Source: CALREA01 sp041674865 (lineage in GTDB: Bacteria > Patescibacteriota > Gracilibacteria > UBA1369 > UBA12463). From it: a stretch of 64,000 nt of DNA. The stretch's first letter is position 1, and each line of letters starts with the position of its first letter. Under the pieces are notes generated by a model. That model saw only the letters and a list, made by a program, of their open reading frames with translations. It had not been told where the DNA came from and ran no database searches. The stretch spans positions 1 through 64,000 of the forward strand of contig JBAYUX010000001.1 of assembly GCA_041674865.1 (NCBI GenBank), in the 5' to 3' direction. Shown one piece after another: positions 8,636 through 17,320 of this stretch. The translations under genes and the position numbers were made by a program.

Positions 8636-11578
8636 ATGCTAAACGATAAAATTGTTGTAAAAGGGGCTCGTCTCCACAATCTCAAGAACATTAATGTCGA
8701 GATTCCTCGAAATCAGTTGACGGTTATTACCGGTCTTTCCGGTAGCGGTAAGTCATCTCTCGCGTTTGATACGATCTACGCAGAAGGTCAGCGTCGCTAT
8801 GTAGAGTCGCTTTCAACCTATGCACGTCAGTTTCTTCAGCTCATGGAGAAGCCAGATGTCGACTCGATTGAAGGCTTAAGTCCAGCAATTTCTATTGACC
8901 AAAAAACAGCACCTCGAAATCCACGATCAACCGTCGGAACGGTGACGGAAATTTATGATTATCTTCGTTTGCTCTTCGCAAAAGTTGGTCATCCACACTG
9001 TCCGGAATGTGGCAAAGAGATCGCCCGTCAGTCGACAAGTCAGATCGTCGAGGCAGTTACATCAATGCCAGAAGGAAAGAGAATTCTCATTCTCTCTCCA
9101 GTCATTCGTGATCGAAAAGGACGCCACGAAAAAGCATTCGAAAAAATTAAAAAAGATGGATTTGTCCGTGTGCGACTCGATGGCGAAGTCTATAACATCC
9201 TCGAAATTCCCGAGCTCGACGAGAGCAAAAAACACTCAATCGACATTGTTATCGATCGTCTCGTCATCAAAGACTTCGGTAAGCGCACCGAAAAACTCAA
9301 ATCCGGTGAAGAGATCGAAGTGGCCAATCCAGATCGATCACGTCTCGCGGACTCTATTGAAATCGCACTCAAACACGGCGAAGGTCTCATGATCGTCTTG
9401 GACAACGAGACCAAAGAAGAAAACGTTTTTTCCGAACGTTTTGCCTGCCCACATTGCAATATTTCTATTCCAGAAATTTCTCCACGATTCTTCTCATTCA
9501 ACTCTCCGCACGGCGCATGTCCAACCTGTCATGGTCTCGGAACCAAACTCGAAATCGATCCGACACTTGTTTTACCGAACAAGGATTTGACGCTTGCAGA
9601 AGGCGCAATCATGCCATGGAGCGCAACAACATCACACTTATCTTGGTATAACAGAATTCTCGAAGCCGTCGCAAAAGCTGGCAAGTTTTCGATGAATATG
9701 CCAGTCAAAAATTTGAGCAAAGAGGTGATCCACACTGTCATGTACGGAACAGGTGACAAGAAATACACCGTCAATCTCGGTGGCGACAAATCCGCTCAAC
9801 AGCAACAGGATGAAGAAGATGAGAGTGGTATGGGCGGGGGCCCAGCACCAGGATTCCGTGGCGAGTACGTCACGACATTCGAAGGCGTTATTCCAAATCT
9901 CGAACGACGTTACCTCGAAACCGACTCAGACTATGTTCGAAAGAAGATTGAAACATTCATGCGTATTCTCGACTGTCCTTCATGTCACGGAAAGAGACTT
10001 CGTCCAGAAGTTCTCGCCGTAAAGGTTGGTGAGATGTCGATTATCGATGCAACAGAGTTCTCCGTCGCAAAAGCAAAGGCATTCTTCGCCGAACTCAAGC
10101 TCTCCGACTCAGAAAAACACATCAGTAAATTGATTCTTCAGGAAGTGAACTCACGTCTTCAGTTTTTGACCGACGTTGGTCTCTCATATCTTACGTTGAA
10201 TCGCGCAGCCAACACGCTTTCAGGTGGTGAGGCGCAGCGTATTCGTCTCGCAACACAGATTGGTTCACGATTATCAGGTGTAGTTTATGTCTTAGACGAG
10301 CCATCAATCGGACTTCACCAAAATGACAACGAGAAACTTATCAAGACACTCGTTCAGCTCAAAGATCTCGGTAATACCGTGATCGTCGTCGAACACGACA
10401 ACGACATGATGCTCGAGGCAGACTATCTTCTCGATATCGGACCAGGCGCCGGTAAACACGGCGGTCGTGTCATCGCACAAGGAACTCCGAAAGAAGTTAT
10501 GGAAAATCCAAACTCATTGACTGGAAAATATCTCTCTGGAAAAGAGTCGATCCCTCAGCCAAAAACACGACGTAAAGGAAATGGAAGTTTTCTCACTATC
10601 GTTGGTGCGTACGAACACAATCTCCAAAAAGTCACTGCAAAATTCCCACTCGGAACACTCATCGGCGTTACAGGAGTTTCGGGTAGTGGTAAATCGACAC
10701 TCATCAACGACATTCTCGTGAAGAAAGTTTCACAGGAACTGTATGGATCACACGATCAGCCAGGTCGTCACGAGCGAATCGAGGGTATTCAACACATCGA
10801 TAAGATTATTAATATCGACCAGTCACCAATTGGCCGTACGCCGCGCTCAAATCCAGCAACCTATACGGGAGTCTTCACCGACATTCGTGAGATCTTTGCA
10901 CAAACTTCAGAGGCGCGCCTCCGTGGTTACAAGTCAGGCCGCTTCTCATTCAACGTAAAAGGTGGCCGATGTGAGGCCTGCGCGGGTGATGGTATCAAGA
11001 AAATCGAAATGCACTTCCTTCCAGACGTTTATGTTCCGTGTGAAGAGTGTAAGGGCCGACGTTACAACAGTGAAGCTCTCGAAATTCGTTACCGCGGCAA
11101 GAATATCGCCGATGTCCTCGATATGACCTCAGAAGAGGCGCTCGACTTTTTCCAGGCCATTCCTTCTATCAAAACGAAGATGCAGACGCTCTTCGATGTT
11201 GGCCTTGGCTATCTTCATCTTGGTCAGTCTGCTACCACACTTTCTGGTGGTGAAGCGCAACGTATCAAACTCGCAACAGAACTTTCACGACGTTCGACCG
11301 GACGAACACTTTATGTCTTAGACGAACCAACAACCGGTCTCCACTTCGACGACGTCCGACGCCTTCTCGAAGTTCTCCAGCGTCTCGTTGAAAAGGGGAA
11401 CACCGTTCTCATCATCGAACACAACCTCGACGTCATCAAATGCTGCGACCATCTCATCGACATGGGCCCAGAAGGTGGCGACAAGGGTGGTTTAGTCGTC
11501 GCTTTTGGCACCCCAGAAGAGGTCATCAAGGCCAAGGAATCCCTCACGGGAAAGTGGCTGAAGAAGATTATGCGCTAG
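8636..11578 (+). CDS. uvrA: excinuclease ABC subunit A
   Basis: A 980-aa damage-recognition ATPase of nucleotide excision repair, partner of UvrB. It starts MLNDKIVVKGARLHNLKNI; an upstream in-frame TTG (8597) is less likely. First Walker A is GLSGSGKSSLAF and second is GVSGSGKSTLIND. Both ABC signatures (LSGGEAQRIRLATQ, LSGGEAQRIKLATE) and both Walker B DEPs are intact. Zinc modules are visible as CPEC, CPHC...CPTC and CEAC...CEEC. It is about 40 residues longer than typical UvrA. Part of the excess is an acidic, Gln/Gly-rich insert near residues 385-407 in the first half. It is monocistronic. A short hairpin just after the stop (tccccggagggga) lacks a T-run. Confidence 0.98.
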   Translation: MLNDKIVVKGARLHNLKNINVEIPRNQLTVITGLSGSGKSSLAFDTIYAEGQRRYVESLSTYARQFLQLMEKPDVDSIEGLSPAISIDQKTAPRNPRSTVGTVTEIYDYLRLLFAKVGHPHCPECGKEIARQSTSQIVEAVTSMPEGKRILILSPVIRDRKGRHEKAFEKIKKDGFVRVRLDGEVYNILEIPELDESKKHSIDIVIDRLVIKDFGKRTEKLKSGEEIEVANPDRSRLADSIEIALKHGEGLMIVLDNETKEENVFSERFACPHCNISIPEISPRFFSFNSPHGACPTCHGLGTKLEIDPTLVLPNKDLTLAEGAIMPWSATTSHLSWYNRILEAVAKAGKFSMNMPVKNLSKEVIHTVMYGTGDKKYTVNLGGDKSAQQQQDEEDESGMGGGPAPGFRGEYVTTFEGVIPNLERRYLETDSDYVRKKIETFMRILDCPSCHGKRLRPEVLAVKVGEMSIIDATEFSVAKAKAFFAELKLSDSEKHISKLILQEVNSRLQFLTDVGLSYLTLNRAANTLSGGEAQRIRLATQIGSRLSGVVYVLDEPSIGLHQNDNEKLIKTLVQLKDLGNTVIVVEHDNDMMLEADYLLDIGPGAGKHGGRVIAQGTPKEVMENPNSLTGKYLSGKESIPQPKTRRKGNGSFLTIVGAYEHNLQKVTAKFPLGTLIGVTGVSGSGKSTLINDILVKKVSQELYGSHDQPGRHERIEGIQHIDKIINIDQSPIGRTPRSNPATYTGVFTDIREIFAQTSEARLRGYKSGRFSFNVKGGRCEACAGDGIKKIEMHFLPDVYVPCEECKGRRYNSEALEIRYRGKNIADVLDMTSEEALDFFQAIPSIKTKMQTLFDVGLGYLHLGQSATTLSGGEAQRIKLATELSRRSTGRTLYVLDEPTTGLHFDDVRRLLEVLQRLVEKGNTVLIIEHNLDVIKCCDHLIDMGPEGGDKGGLVVAFGTPEEVIKAKESLTGKWLKKIMR

Positions 11579-11638
11579 TCCCCGGAGGGGAAAGTAAGCG
11601 AAATATAACCTTCCATACAAAGTCATTCAGCTTTAGAT

Positions 11639-11666
11639 TTGACAAATAAAAAAATACATGTAAAAT
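11639..11666 (+). promoter_or_regulatory. promoter for the gene at 11698
   Basis: Consensus TTGACA (11639-11644), 16-nt spacer, TAAAAT (11661-11666). The -10 overlaps an in-frame ATG at 11665, which therefore cannot be the translated start. This moves the start to 11698. Confidence 0.7.
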
Positions 11667-11697
11667 GCAAAACTCAAGTTCTATTAAACCAACATTT

Positions 11698-12078
11698 ATG
11701 ACTGACGGAACAGGATTGGATACAGGAAGGTCCCGCCATGAAGCAGTAGAGGTAGCAGAAGTAAGAGTCGCAGTGACAGTAGCATCTCTTCACAATGAAA
11801 AAACTTACGCGTTATCACATAGCGTACGAGCAGCTCTTGGGCTCAAGGATGGTGAATCTCTATTAGGAGAGTTACCTAGCATCACGAAAGTTGCAGAAAG
11901 GCTCGTAGATGGCAGGGTTGGGCAAAAAGAGATATTTGCAACACTTGGACAACTTTTTCCTCACAGCGACTATCATGACCACGTCGACGCCATCATGGGC
12001 GCAGCTCACGCTCAGCCACGGTTTGAAGCACCTCCTCCATACAGGTCACACCACACTCCAATTTCACGACACAACTAA
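11698..12078 (+). CDS. hypothetical protein, 126 aa
   Basis: I do not recognise this protein. It is small and soluble, with MTDGTGLDTGRSRHEA at the N-terminus, a central Val/Ala-rich segment (VEVAEVRVAVTVASLH) and a His-rich, disordered-looking tail ending SHHTPISRHN. The ATG at 11698 was chosen because the longer frame begins inside the -10 box. It has its own consensus promoter and an intrinsic terminator 24 nt after the stop, so it is a clean single-gene unit. No Shine-Dalgarno sequence is present; leader about 25 nt. Confidence 0.7.
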   Translation: MTDGTGLDTGRSRHEAVEVAEVRVAVTVASLHNEKTYALSHSVRAALGLKDGESLLGELPSITKVAERLVDGRVGQKEIFATLGQLFPHSDYHDHVDAIMGAAHAQPRFEAPPPYRSHHTPISRHN

Positions 12079-12101
12079 AGACACATAAGCGAATATAAAA
12101 A

Positions 12102-12126
12102 GACCTCCCTAGTGGAGGTTTTTTTG
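12102..12126 (+). terminator. intrinsic terminator
   Basis: Arms acctcc (12103-12108) and ggaggt (12114-12119) with a 5-nt loop, followed by a run of seven T. It ends the 11698 transcript. Confidence 0.85.
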
Positions 12127-12195
12127 TGCTCAAAAATAATTGAGTAAGAAAATATTTATGAAACCAAACAATAGATATATGGACAGCTTTTGCAA

Positions 12196-12540
12196 AAGTT
12201 TTGAACATACAGTGCACAAGTTAAATTTAATTAGATTTAATAAAGTTTAATATACTTTAATAGAATTGGGTTAAACATACACAAAAGTAGACACACATAA
12301 ATATCATTAAGTTTAAACAAGTGTAGAGAACTTGAAATAAGTATTGATAACTATAATTAACTTTGGTAAGTTGTGCGCAACAGCGTGAAATTGAATCAAA
12401 TTTAGCTAGATGTAATTACATTGCGAAAGGTGTAATCACATCAAAACAAGTGAGTAAGTTTGATTTAATAAAATGTAACAAAGTGTAAAGAAGTATCATT
12501 AAGTGTAAAAAACTTTAAAAAAGCGATAGAAAGTTGACAA
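12196..12540. repeat. about 345-bp array of degenerate 10-bp-phased repeats (AA[GC]TnTAA-like)
   Basis: An AT-rich, non-coding stretch in which an AA-initiated 10-mer recurs at almost exact 10-bp spacing. TTTAAT occurs at 12226, 12236, 12246 and 12256. From 12299 successive units start at 12299, 12309, 12319, 12329, 12339, 12349 and 12359. From 12481 six more 10-mers run without a gap to the TTGACA at 12534. The rough consensus is AA[GC]TnTAAAn. A 16-bp word, tatcattaagtttaaa, at 12302 recurs with one mismatch at 12494. The array ends in the promoter of the HTH gene at 12563. It is not a CRISPR array (no spacers) and has no DnaA boxes I can recognise. It could be a multi-site operator, curved DNA, or both. 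Confidence 0.75.
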
Positions 12541-12546
12541 TCAGTG

Positions 12547-12555
12547 TGATAAGAT
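12547..12555 (+). promoter_or_regulatory. extended -10 of the HTH gene (predicted leaderless)
   Basis: TG-a-TAAGAT at 12547-12555 places the transcription start within about 1 nt of the ATG at 12563. The TTGACA at 12534-12539 is too close to act as its -35. The phased repeat array reaches right up to this box. Confidence 0.45.
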
Positions 12556-12562
12556 CGGAGAC

Positions 12563-13069
12563 ATGGATGAACGATTCTATACTCCGAAGCAGGTGGCTGA
12601 GATCCTCCAGGTCCATCAATACACCGTATTGAAATGGATTCGGGAGGGGAAACTCAGGGCGTTAAAGTTAGGCAGAGTGTACCGCACGACAGAAAGTGAG
12701 CTTCGTGCCTTCCTCGGTCAAACCGCCCACGAGTCAGCCCAGGAAATCATGAGAAGTGCGGCTTATACGCCGGACGCAGAGATGGTCCAAACATCCTACG
12801 CCCCGCAAAACTTGCCCCCTCATGTAAGTGAGCCTGAAAAACCTCTTCAAATGGCAGGTTATGTTCAAAGCATATCCGCCGAGAATCTCCCAAGTCCCAA
12901 CTATCAACAATCGTCAGCGCAACACATCCCCACTCAAATTCCACAGTCGGTAGGTGCATCATTAGCATCGCAACCGACAATGAATAATTCCGTGAGTGGT
13001 CCGGTCGAGACTTATCGTCTTGCGCCAATCGCAGGTGATCAAGTCTACAGCGTTCATCTCGAGCCGTGA
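12563..13069 (+). CDS. MerR/BldC-like helix-turn-helix protein with disordered tail
   Basis: A 168-aa protein. Residues 5-52 form a single winged HTH of the excisionase/HTH_17 type: FYTPKQVAEILQVHQYT, then VLKWIREGKLRALKLGRVYR, then TESELRAFL. This domain is shared by MerR regulators, phage Xis and the actinobacterial developmental regulator BldC. Residues 55-168 are Pro/Gln/Ser/Ala-rich and probably disordered, with no ligand or dimerisation domain. It probably binds DNA; the long repeat array directly upstream is the obvious candidate site. Translation ends in TGA, showing that UGA is a stop here. It is followed after 73 nt by a zinc-ribbon ORF. Not an integrase-linked excisionase: no recombinase is nearby. 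Confidence 0.85.
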   Translation: MDERFYTPKQVAEILQVHQYTVLKWIREGKLRALKLGRVYRTTESELRAFLGQTAHESAQEIMRSAAYTPDAEMVQTSYAPQNLPPHVSEPEKPLQMAGYVQSISAENLPSPNYQQSSAQHIPTQIPQSVGASLASQPTMNNSVSGPVETYRLAPIAGDQVYSVHLEP

Positions 13070-13142
13070 GGTTCTATAACGCTCTCTCATTCGGTCCGTG
13101 ACAACTAGATACCCTCAAATCCCTCCTCAACCCCTCACTCAC

Positions 13143-13325
13143 ATGATCCTCAACTGCTATACATGCGGTAAGTCCGTTTCAAACAGAGCTCATCTCTGTC
13201 CGTACTGTAAGGCAGAAGTGGTATCATTAGAGCTAGGAACTAATACGCCGGTAGGTGTACCGGCAGCACAGAGAGACAAGAGAAGAGGTCTCGCAGGAGC
13301 CATCCTCTCTCTCGTATTAGGATAA
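13143..13325 (+). CDS. small zinc-ribbon protein, possibly truncated
   Basis: A 60-aa ORF from the ATG at 13143. Residues 1-25 carry a four-Cys ribbon: CYTCGKSVSNRAHLCPYC. A basic linker (RDKRRG) and a short hydrophobic end (LAGAILSLVLG) follow and stop abruptly. Zinc ribbon plus transmembrane helix is a common membrane-protein layout, and here the helix would be cut after about ten residues. No other frame downstream continues it, so this may be a remnant. A GTG at 13098 could add 15 residues. It lies 73 nt after the HTH gene, probably on the same transcript. Confidence 0.55.
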   Translation: MILNCYTCGKSVSNRAHLCPYCKAEVVSLELGTNTPVGVPAAQRDKRRGLAGAILSLVLG

Positions 13326-13521
13326 TACATTCGCTAGAAAAGTTCGTTAGAAATCACAGGATAAATCCCTCAGCCCGCATGTCGATGCAAGATTATCCTT
13401 CAAGCAGTAAGTTTATACGCCAAGTAGCGTACAACAATGTTCCCTGTTCCCGGCCCCTTATGCGATGTATCTTAAGTATCTCGCATTCAAAAAACGCCCT
13501 AGAAAAGCATTTGAAAACAAT

Positions 13522-13556
13522 AAATCACCTCTTCTTTCAGCCGGGGAGGTGATTTT
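13522..13556. terminator. bidirectional intrinsic terminator
   Basis: A 10-bp perfect stem, aaatcacctc (13522-13531) with gaggtgattt (13546-13555). T-runs are present on both strands. It sits 4 nt from the stop of the minus-strand gene at 13560 and closes the 18-kb surface operon as well as the plus-strand HTH/zinc-ribbon unit. The stretch 13326-13521 holds no gene I can support. Confidence 0.8.
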
Positions 13557-13559
13557 GAA

Positions 13560-14741
13560 TTACTTTCCTCCACACTGCCTATCAGCGATGTACTTCGTAC
13601 AAGCTCGGGCTCCATCCATGATAGGAAGAGTTTTGTCGATGACGTCATTCATTGCCTGGGTCTGCTTGAGCATCTCATTGCTTGCTGCATCATTAAATTG
13701 ACTATAGAGGAACATGTAGTGTGCGCGACGCTTCTCGCGCTCTTTCTCTCGAGTGTATCGGCTCTCATCCTGCGTTGCGGCAGTAATTGTGCTTAAGAAG
13801 TCAGAAGAAACGCTTTTCTTTGATTCACTGTCTTTGGAAGTATCCCCCTTAGATGCGTCTCCTGTGGTTGTATTTTTTTTGCCACTATCTTTAGTGAGAT
13901 TTTTGTAGATCCCCGTCAATGTTTGGGTAGGTTCAAGATTATTAAGACGAACATCGAGAACACCTTTCAAGAAATTCTTACTTATAAGTGGTCCGCTGAG
14001 GGTATCAACTTTGGCGCTCGTCTGTTTTTTGAGCTTGTTCCATGCAGGGCTAAGTCCAGCCCAGTTGCTTACAAAGTCATTCCATGCGGTCGTAAGAGCT
14101 AGCCAGTCGCCATCCTTGCAATTACGGTAGAGGTCTATTTTTGAGGCATATTTATTTTCAAACTGAGCGAAGAGTTGAGAGAATCGTCCAGGGGAGACGA
14201 GGCCACGCTGTACAACAACGCTATCATTGAGAAGTTGGCTGAGCTGACTCGGGCTACGAACAACAGCCTTCGAGCCATCTGGGGCAGGTTGTTCTTCATC
14301 AGTATCCATCATGTGTCTGACGTATTCGATTTCAAATTTAAGGTCATTCACCTTTTGAACAAGTGGGGCAACAGATGCCGTCTGGCAGGCAAAAATCTTC
14401 TGACGAAGTTGAGCCTGGGCACCATCAAGGGAGTCTTGGAGGAAGTTGATATCGTTGAGTTGGCACATATTCTTCGTAAAGAGATCAGACCAGTTACTAA
14501 AGAATCCAGAAGTAGAGATGCCATTTTGGACGAAAGATCCCCAATTTGAGAAACGTTTGTCGACAGGACATCCGGCGACAACAGGATATTTCACAGAGTA
14601 GCCTTCTGCTCGTTGACTCTGGAAGAGTCCAAGCGTATCCACAGAGCCAGAAAGGGTAAATACGACAACAACCCCTACCGCAGTAAGAATTTTTGAGAGG
14701 CTTCGAGCCGATGGATGTTGTGGGTTGTTTCTACGAGACAT
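13560..14741 (-). CDS. secreted/membrane-anchored Cys-containing protein (surface cluster)
   Basis: A 393-aa unknown protein starting MSRRNNPQHPSARSLSKIL. A basic N-region and hydrophobic segment (about residues 20-38) form a signal peptide or anchor, so the rest is extracytoplasmic. The exported part is helical and Gln/Asn-rich, with Cys at CPVDKRF, NMCQL, FACQ, RNCKDG, RACTKY and RQCGGK, suggesting disulphides. A Lys/Asp/Ser/Thr-rich disordered linker (about residues 300-325) precedes a charged helical end. I start at 14741 rather than the longer frame at 14831, which would overlap the upstream gene. The 10-nt gap to that gene implies translational coupling. Last gene of the surface operon, with a terminator directly downstream. 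Confidence 0.8.
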   Translation of the reverse strand: MSRRNNPQHPSARSLSKILTAVGVVVVFTLSGSVDTLGLFQSQRAEGYSVKYPVVAGCPVDKRFSNWGSFVQNGISTSGFFSNWSDLFTKNMCQLNDINFLQDSLDGAQAQLRQKIFACQTASVAPLVQKVNDLKFEIEYVRHMMDTDEEQPAPDGSKAVVRSPSQLSQLLNDSVVVQRGLVSPGRFSQLFAQFENKYASKIDLYRNCKDGDWLALTTAWNDFVSNWAGLSPAWNKLKKQTSAKVDTLSGPLISKNFLKGVLDVRLNNLEPTQTLTGIYKNLTKDSGKKNTTTGDASKGDTSKDSESKKSVSSDFLSTITAATQDESRYTREKEREKRRAHYMFLYSQFNDAASNEMLKQTQAMNDVIDKTLPIMDGARACTKYIADRQCGGK

Positions 14742-14751
14742 AAGGGGAGGG

Positions 14752-16560
14752 TTACTCAGTATCTTTTTTATCAGCGAAGACTTTGCAGGTATCGTTGTTG
14801 AAATGCTTAAAGACCTCTTGGAATCCAGCAAAATACGAAGTCATGATTCGCATTTCTTGAACGATTTGCTGAAATCCTTCACTTTTTGCGTCTGCCTGGG
14901 TTGTAGTTGGACTTTGTGACATTTTCTCGGCAGCAGTAGTCATTTGAGACGCAATGATAGATGTTATTTCATTAAGAACCTCAGATTGAGTTGCATCAGG
15001 ACCTGCGTTTTGAGCCGCCTCATCAATAGTGCGCTGAATGCTCGCTCCCTTTGTCTGACCAAAAGGAAGGCCATTTTTAACATAACGATCCCACTCTTTC
15101 CCAATATCATGGCCAACGAAAGGTCCGAGTTTATTCGGAGTGAGGATCGGAACTGGAATCGTGAAGATATTAATATCAACGAGACTTACGAGATTAATCG
15201 ATTTACATTTTGAAGACTCAAAGGCATTTCCAGTTATCTTGTTCGGGGTGAGGGATTTGGATAAGAGTTTTTTCATCGTGTCGTTCATGGCCGCAACCAT
15301 ACACTGGATACAAGTATCTTTTGGGTAGTATGACTTGTACTCTCGGCTACGAGTATCAAGAGATACACAGAAAATATGAGGAGCCTTTTCTGGATATGAA
15401 TAAATGAGTTTACTCTCTGACTTAAAGGTCGTGTCCTTTGTTGGAGTCGTGGAAGTAACAGAACTTTGGGTATTACTAATGTCGCTACAGAAGTCAGATT
15501 GAGGAATAGTAACCGGCGGAGTTGCAGGAGAGACGGTAATTGGTTGAAACTCAGGTGATACAATGTCGCCAACTGGAGTCGAAGTGAGATCCGGAGTAGG
15601 GAACCCAGAAGAGCCACCAGGAGGCACTGGGCCGGAACCAGTGTCAGACGTTGGATGAGTAGTATCGTATGAATCAATAGCCTTGTTGATAGGAGAGTTC
15701 TTCTCACAAGCATTAATAGTGCCATTTTTTGAATTAAGGCCTTTGATAATATCTTCAATAGTTGCCGGTTTTCCGGTATCAGCAGGAGCTTTTGGTTTCG
15801 TAGGATTTTGAGTGTCTTTCGGATCAGTTTTTGGTGTATTTGCTGGATTTTTTGAAGGAGTAGGAGAAGGTGTTCCAACGCTACTCGTACCAAAAGATGA
15901 GGTTTTTGATGTAGGGTCTTTGAAGGGTTTTTGATTGAGTTGATTCTTTGACTGCTCAACGAAAAGAATCTGTTCGATAATGTCGAGATCGTGAATAAGG
16001 TCGAAACTCGAGTCATCAACACTGCCGTTAGCGAATATTTCTGTTGATGCAACAGTCGCACCCAATTGATACTCAAGACGTTTGTGCTGAAGAATTCGAG
16101 CATAGGAGCGTTGAATCTTCGTCATATCAGCAACAGCTCTATCCTGGCCATATCCAGTGACATTTGCCTTCTTGACGAGTGGTGTGTAGATACCGCTTAT
16201 GACCTGTTCTGCTTCTGCAGGCGTAAGCCCGTATGACTGACCAAGCTCAAGAAGAGCCGCCTTTTCGGCCTTATCAAGGGTTTGCTGATAGGTGTATAGG
16301 TAGATATTTTTATTGCTCGTATGAAAAATAGAATCCGAAGTAATTTCTCCATTTGGATTATCGATGCCAATTTCCTTGAGCATCTTCGTGAAAACAGCAT
16401 GCGTTGTAGGTGGAACATCGAGCGTATCGGCAGCATTGGCGACGTGAACCTCGTCTACAAATGGTAGCCACTTTCCTGTCGCACGCTCAGCGCCGAGCAT
16501 CACCGAGATGATGATGAGTATGCCGATGCCGATGGTGATAAGAGTGGAGCGACGGGTCAT
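14752..16560 (-). CDS. large membrane-anchored protein with proline/threonine-rich linker
   Basis: A 602-aa unknown protein starting MTRRSTLITIGIGILIIIS. One N-terminal hydrophobic helix (about residues 7-24) anchors it or serves as a signal peptide. Residues about 65-215 are helical. A long Pro/Thr/Lys/Ser-rich linker (about 215-260) follows, then a second low-complexity Pro/Gly/Thr region. The C-terminal 250 residues are globular-looking, with CIQC and SKCKSIN cysteines and the stretch IPVPILTPNKLGPFVGHDIG. It ends in a helical, Gln/Met-rich segment. Start 16560 leaves 10 nt after the upstream stop, the same spacing as on its other side. No enzymatic motif recognised. Probably a structural partner of the giant protein. 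Confidence 0.8.
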   Translation of the reverse strand: MTRRSTLITIGIGILIIISVMLGAERATGKWLPFVDEVHVANAADTLDVPPTTHAVFTKMLKEIGIDNPNGEITSDSIFHTSNKNIYLYTYQQTLDKAEKAALLELGQSYGLTPAEAEQVISGIYTPLVKKANVTGYGQDRAVADMTKIQRSYARILQHKRLEYQLGATVASTEIFANGSVDDSSFDLIHDLDIIEQILFVEQSKNQLNQKPFKDPTSKTSSFGTSSVGTPSPTPSKNPANTPKTDPKDTQNPTKPKAPADTGKPATIEDIIKGLNSKNGTINACEKNSPINKAIDSYDTTHPTSDTGSGPVPPGGSSGFPTPDLTSTPVGDIVSPEFQPITVSPATPPVTIPQSDFCSDISNTQSSVTSTTPTKDTTFKSESKLIYSYPEKAPHIFCVSLDTRSREYKSYYPKDTCIQCMVAAMNDTMKKLLSKSLTPNKITGNAFESSKCKSINLVSLVDINIFTIPVPILTPNKLGPFVGHDIGKEWDRYVKNGLPFGQTKGASIQRTIDEAAQNAGPDATQSEVLNEITSIIASQMTTAAEKMSQSPTTTQADAKSEGFQQIVQEMRIMTSYFAGFQEVFKHFNNDTCKVFADKKDTE

Positions 16561-16570
16561 AGGTATGTTG

Positions 16571-17320
16571 CTATTTGCAATCTTGAGTAGAAACGTCTTG
16601 GAAGCGAGTAGGGTAAGTATCAACCTTCTTTCGGATATCAGTTAAGTGATCGTAATATTTTACGAGAAGTTTGATCGTTTTAGTGTATTCCTGATGAAGA
16701 GGGAATTGAGTTAAAAGTTCACTGTAAGCCTTGAGGCTCGTATCGAGAGTCTTTTTCGACGTTTCGAGTTCACGTCGAGTCCAGCTAGCGCGAGCCTGAC
16801 TCTGGCTAAGTGTTTTGGTCTGAGTAGCATCGTTATTAAGAATAGCCATGACTTCTTTGGCTGCAGTGTCACCTCGTACTAAGAGGGCATCGTAGTAGAC
16901 CTCGTAGAGATCATCGATGCGAAGGTAGAGACAGTAGGTGCTGATGTTCATGTCGTTTCCAGTTTTGGCACATTCCTTATCGTCTTTTGGAGGTTGAGTT
17001 TTTTTGTCGTAGAGAGTCGTATTGCCATCAACTTTTTTGTCACCGTCTTGGATGTTTGTTAACTGATCGATGTAATCGTTGAAAATCGCATTCACCGTTC
17101 CATGATATGCGGTACTCATGTTTTCGAGAGACGTCTTTGGATTTTGGAGAGTTGCGGTAACTTTTGCGAGATTTGCCTGGTCATAGGCCTTTGAACCAGC
17201 AGCAGAGGTAGACTCCGAAGAGGTAAAGGCAAGAACACTCGCAACAATAACCGAGACGAGAAGTCCCGAAAAAATTCCCATTCCAAAGAATCCGCGGTAA
17301 TGAGTTACTTTTTGATACAT
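16571..17320 (-). CDS. membrane-anchored helical protein (surface cluster)
   Basis: A 249-aa unknown protein. A short cytoplasmic N-terminus precedes one hydrophobic helix (GIFSGLLVSVIVASVLAF, about residues 15-32) that anchors it or acts as a signal peptide. The remainder is extracytoplasmic, largely helical, with Cys in KECAKTG, TYCLYLR and the C-terminal QDCK. It resembles its neighbours in layout (anchor, helical domain, few cysteines) rather than in sequence. Its start overlaps the end of the preceding gene by 16 nt, a sign of translational coupling. Confidence 0.8.
   Translation of the reverse strand: MYQKVTHYRGFFGMGIFSGLLVSVIVASVLAFTSSESTSAAGSKAYDQANLAKVTATLQNPKTSLENMSTAYHGTVNAIFNDYIDQLTNIQDGDKKVDGNTTLYDKKTQPPKDDKECAKTGNDMNISTYCLYLRIDDLYEVYYDALLVRGDTAAKEVMAILNNDATQTKTLSQSQARASWTRRELETSKKTLDTSLKAYSELLTQFPLHQEYTKTIKLLVKYYDHLTDIRKKVDTYPTRFQDVSTQDCK

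Noticed and set aside
11578..11600. Hairpin tccccggagggga after uvrA as terminator
   Set aside because: No T-run follows; arms are short.
12158..12250. 30-codon ORF beginning MKPNNRYMDSF inside the start of the phased repeat array
   Set aside because: No promoter or conserved motif. Its second half is only the translation of the AT-rich repeats.
12196..12540. CRISPR array or plasmid-type origin
   Set aside because: Repeats are 10 bp and contiguous without spacers. No DnaA boxes, rep gene or cas gene is seen.
12563..13069. Phage excisionase
   Set aside because: The HTH family includes Xis, but no integrase, attachment site or phage gene lies nearby.
13379..13553. ORF of about 57 codons after the zinc ribbon
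   Set aside because: It runs through the terminator hairpin and has no promoter or recognisable domain.
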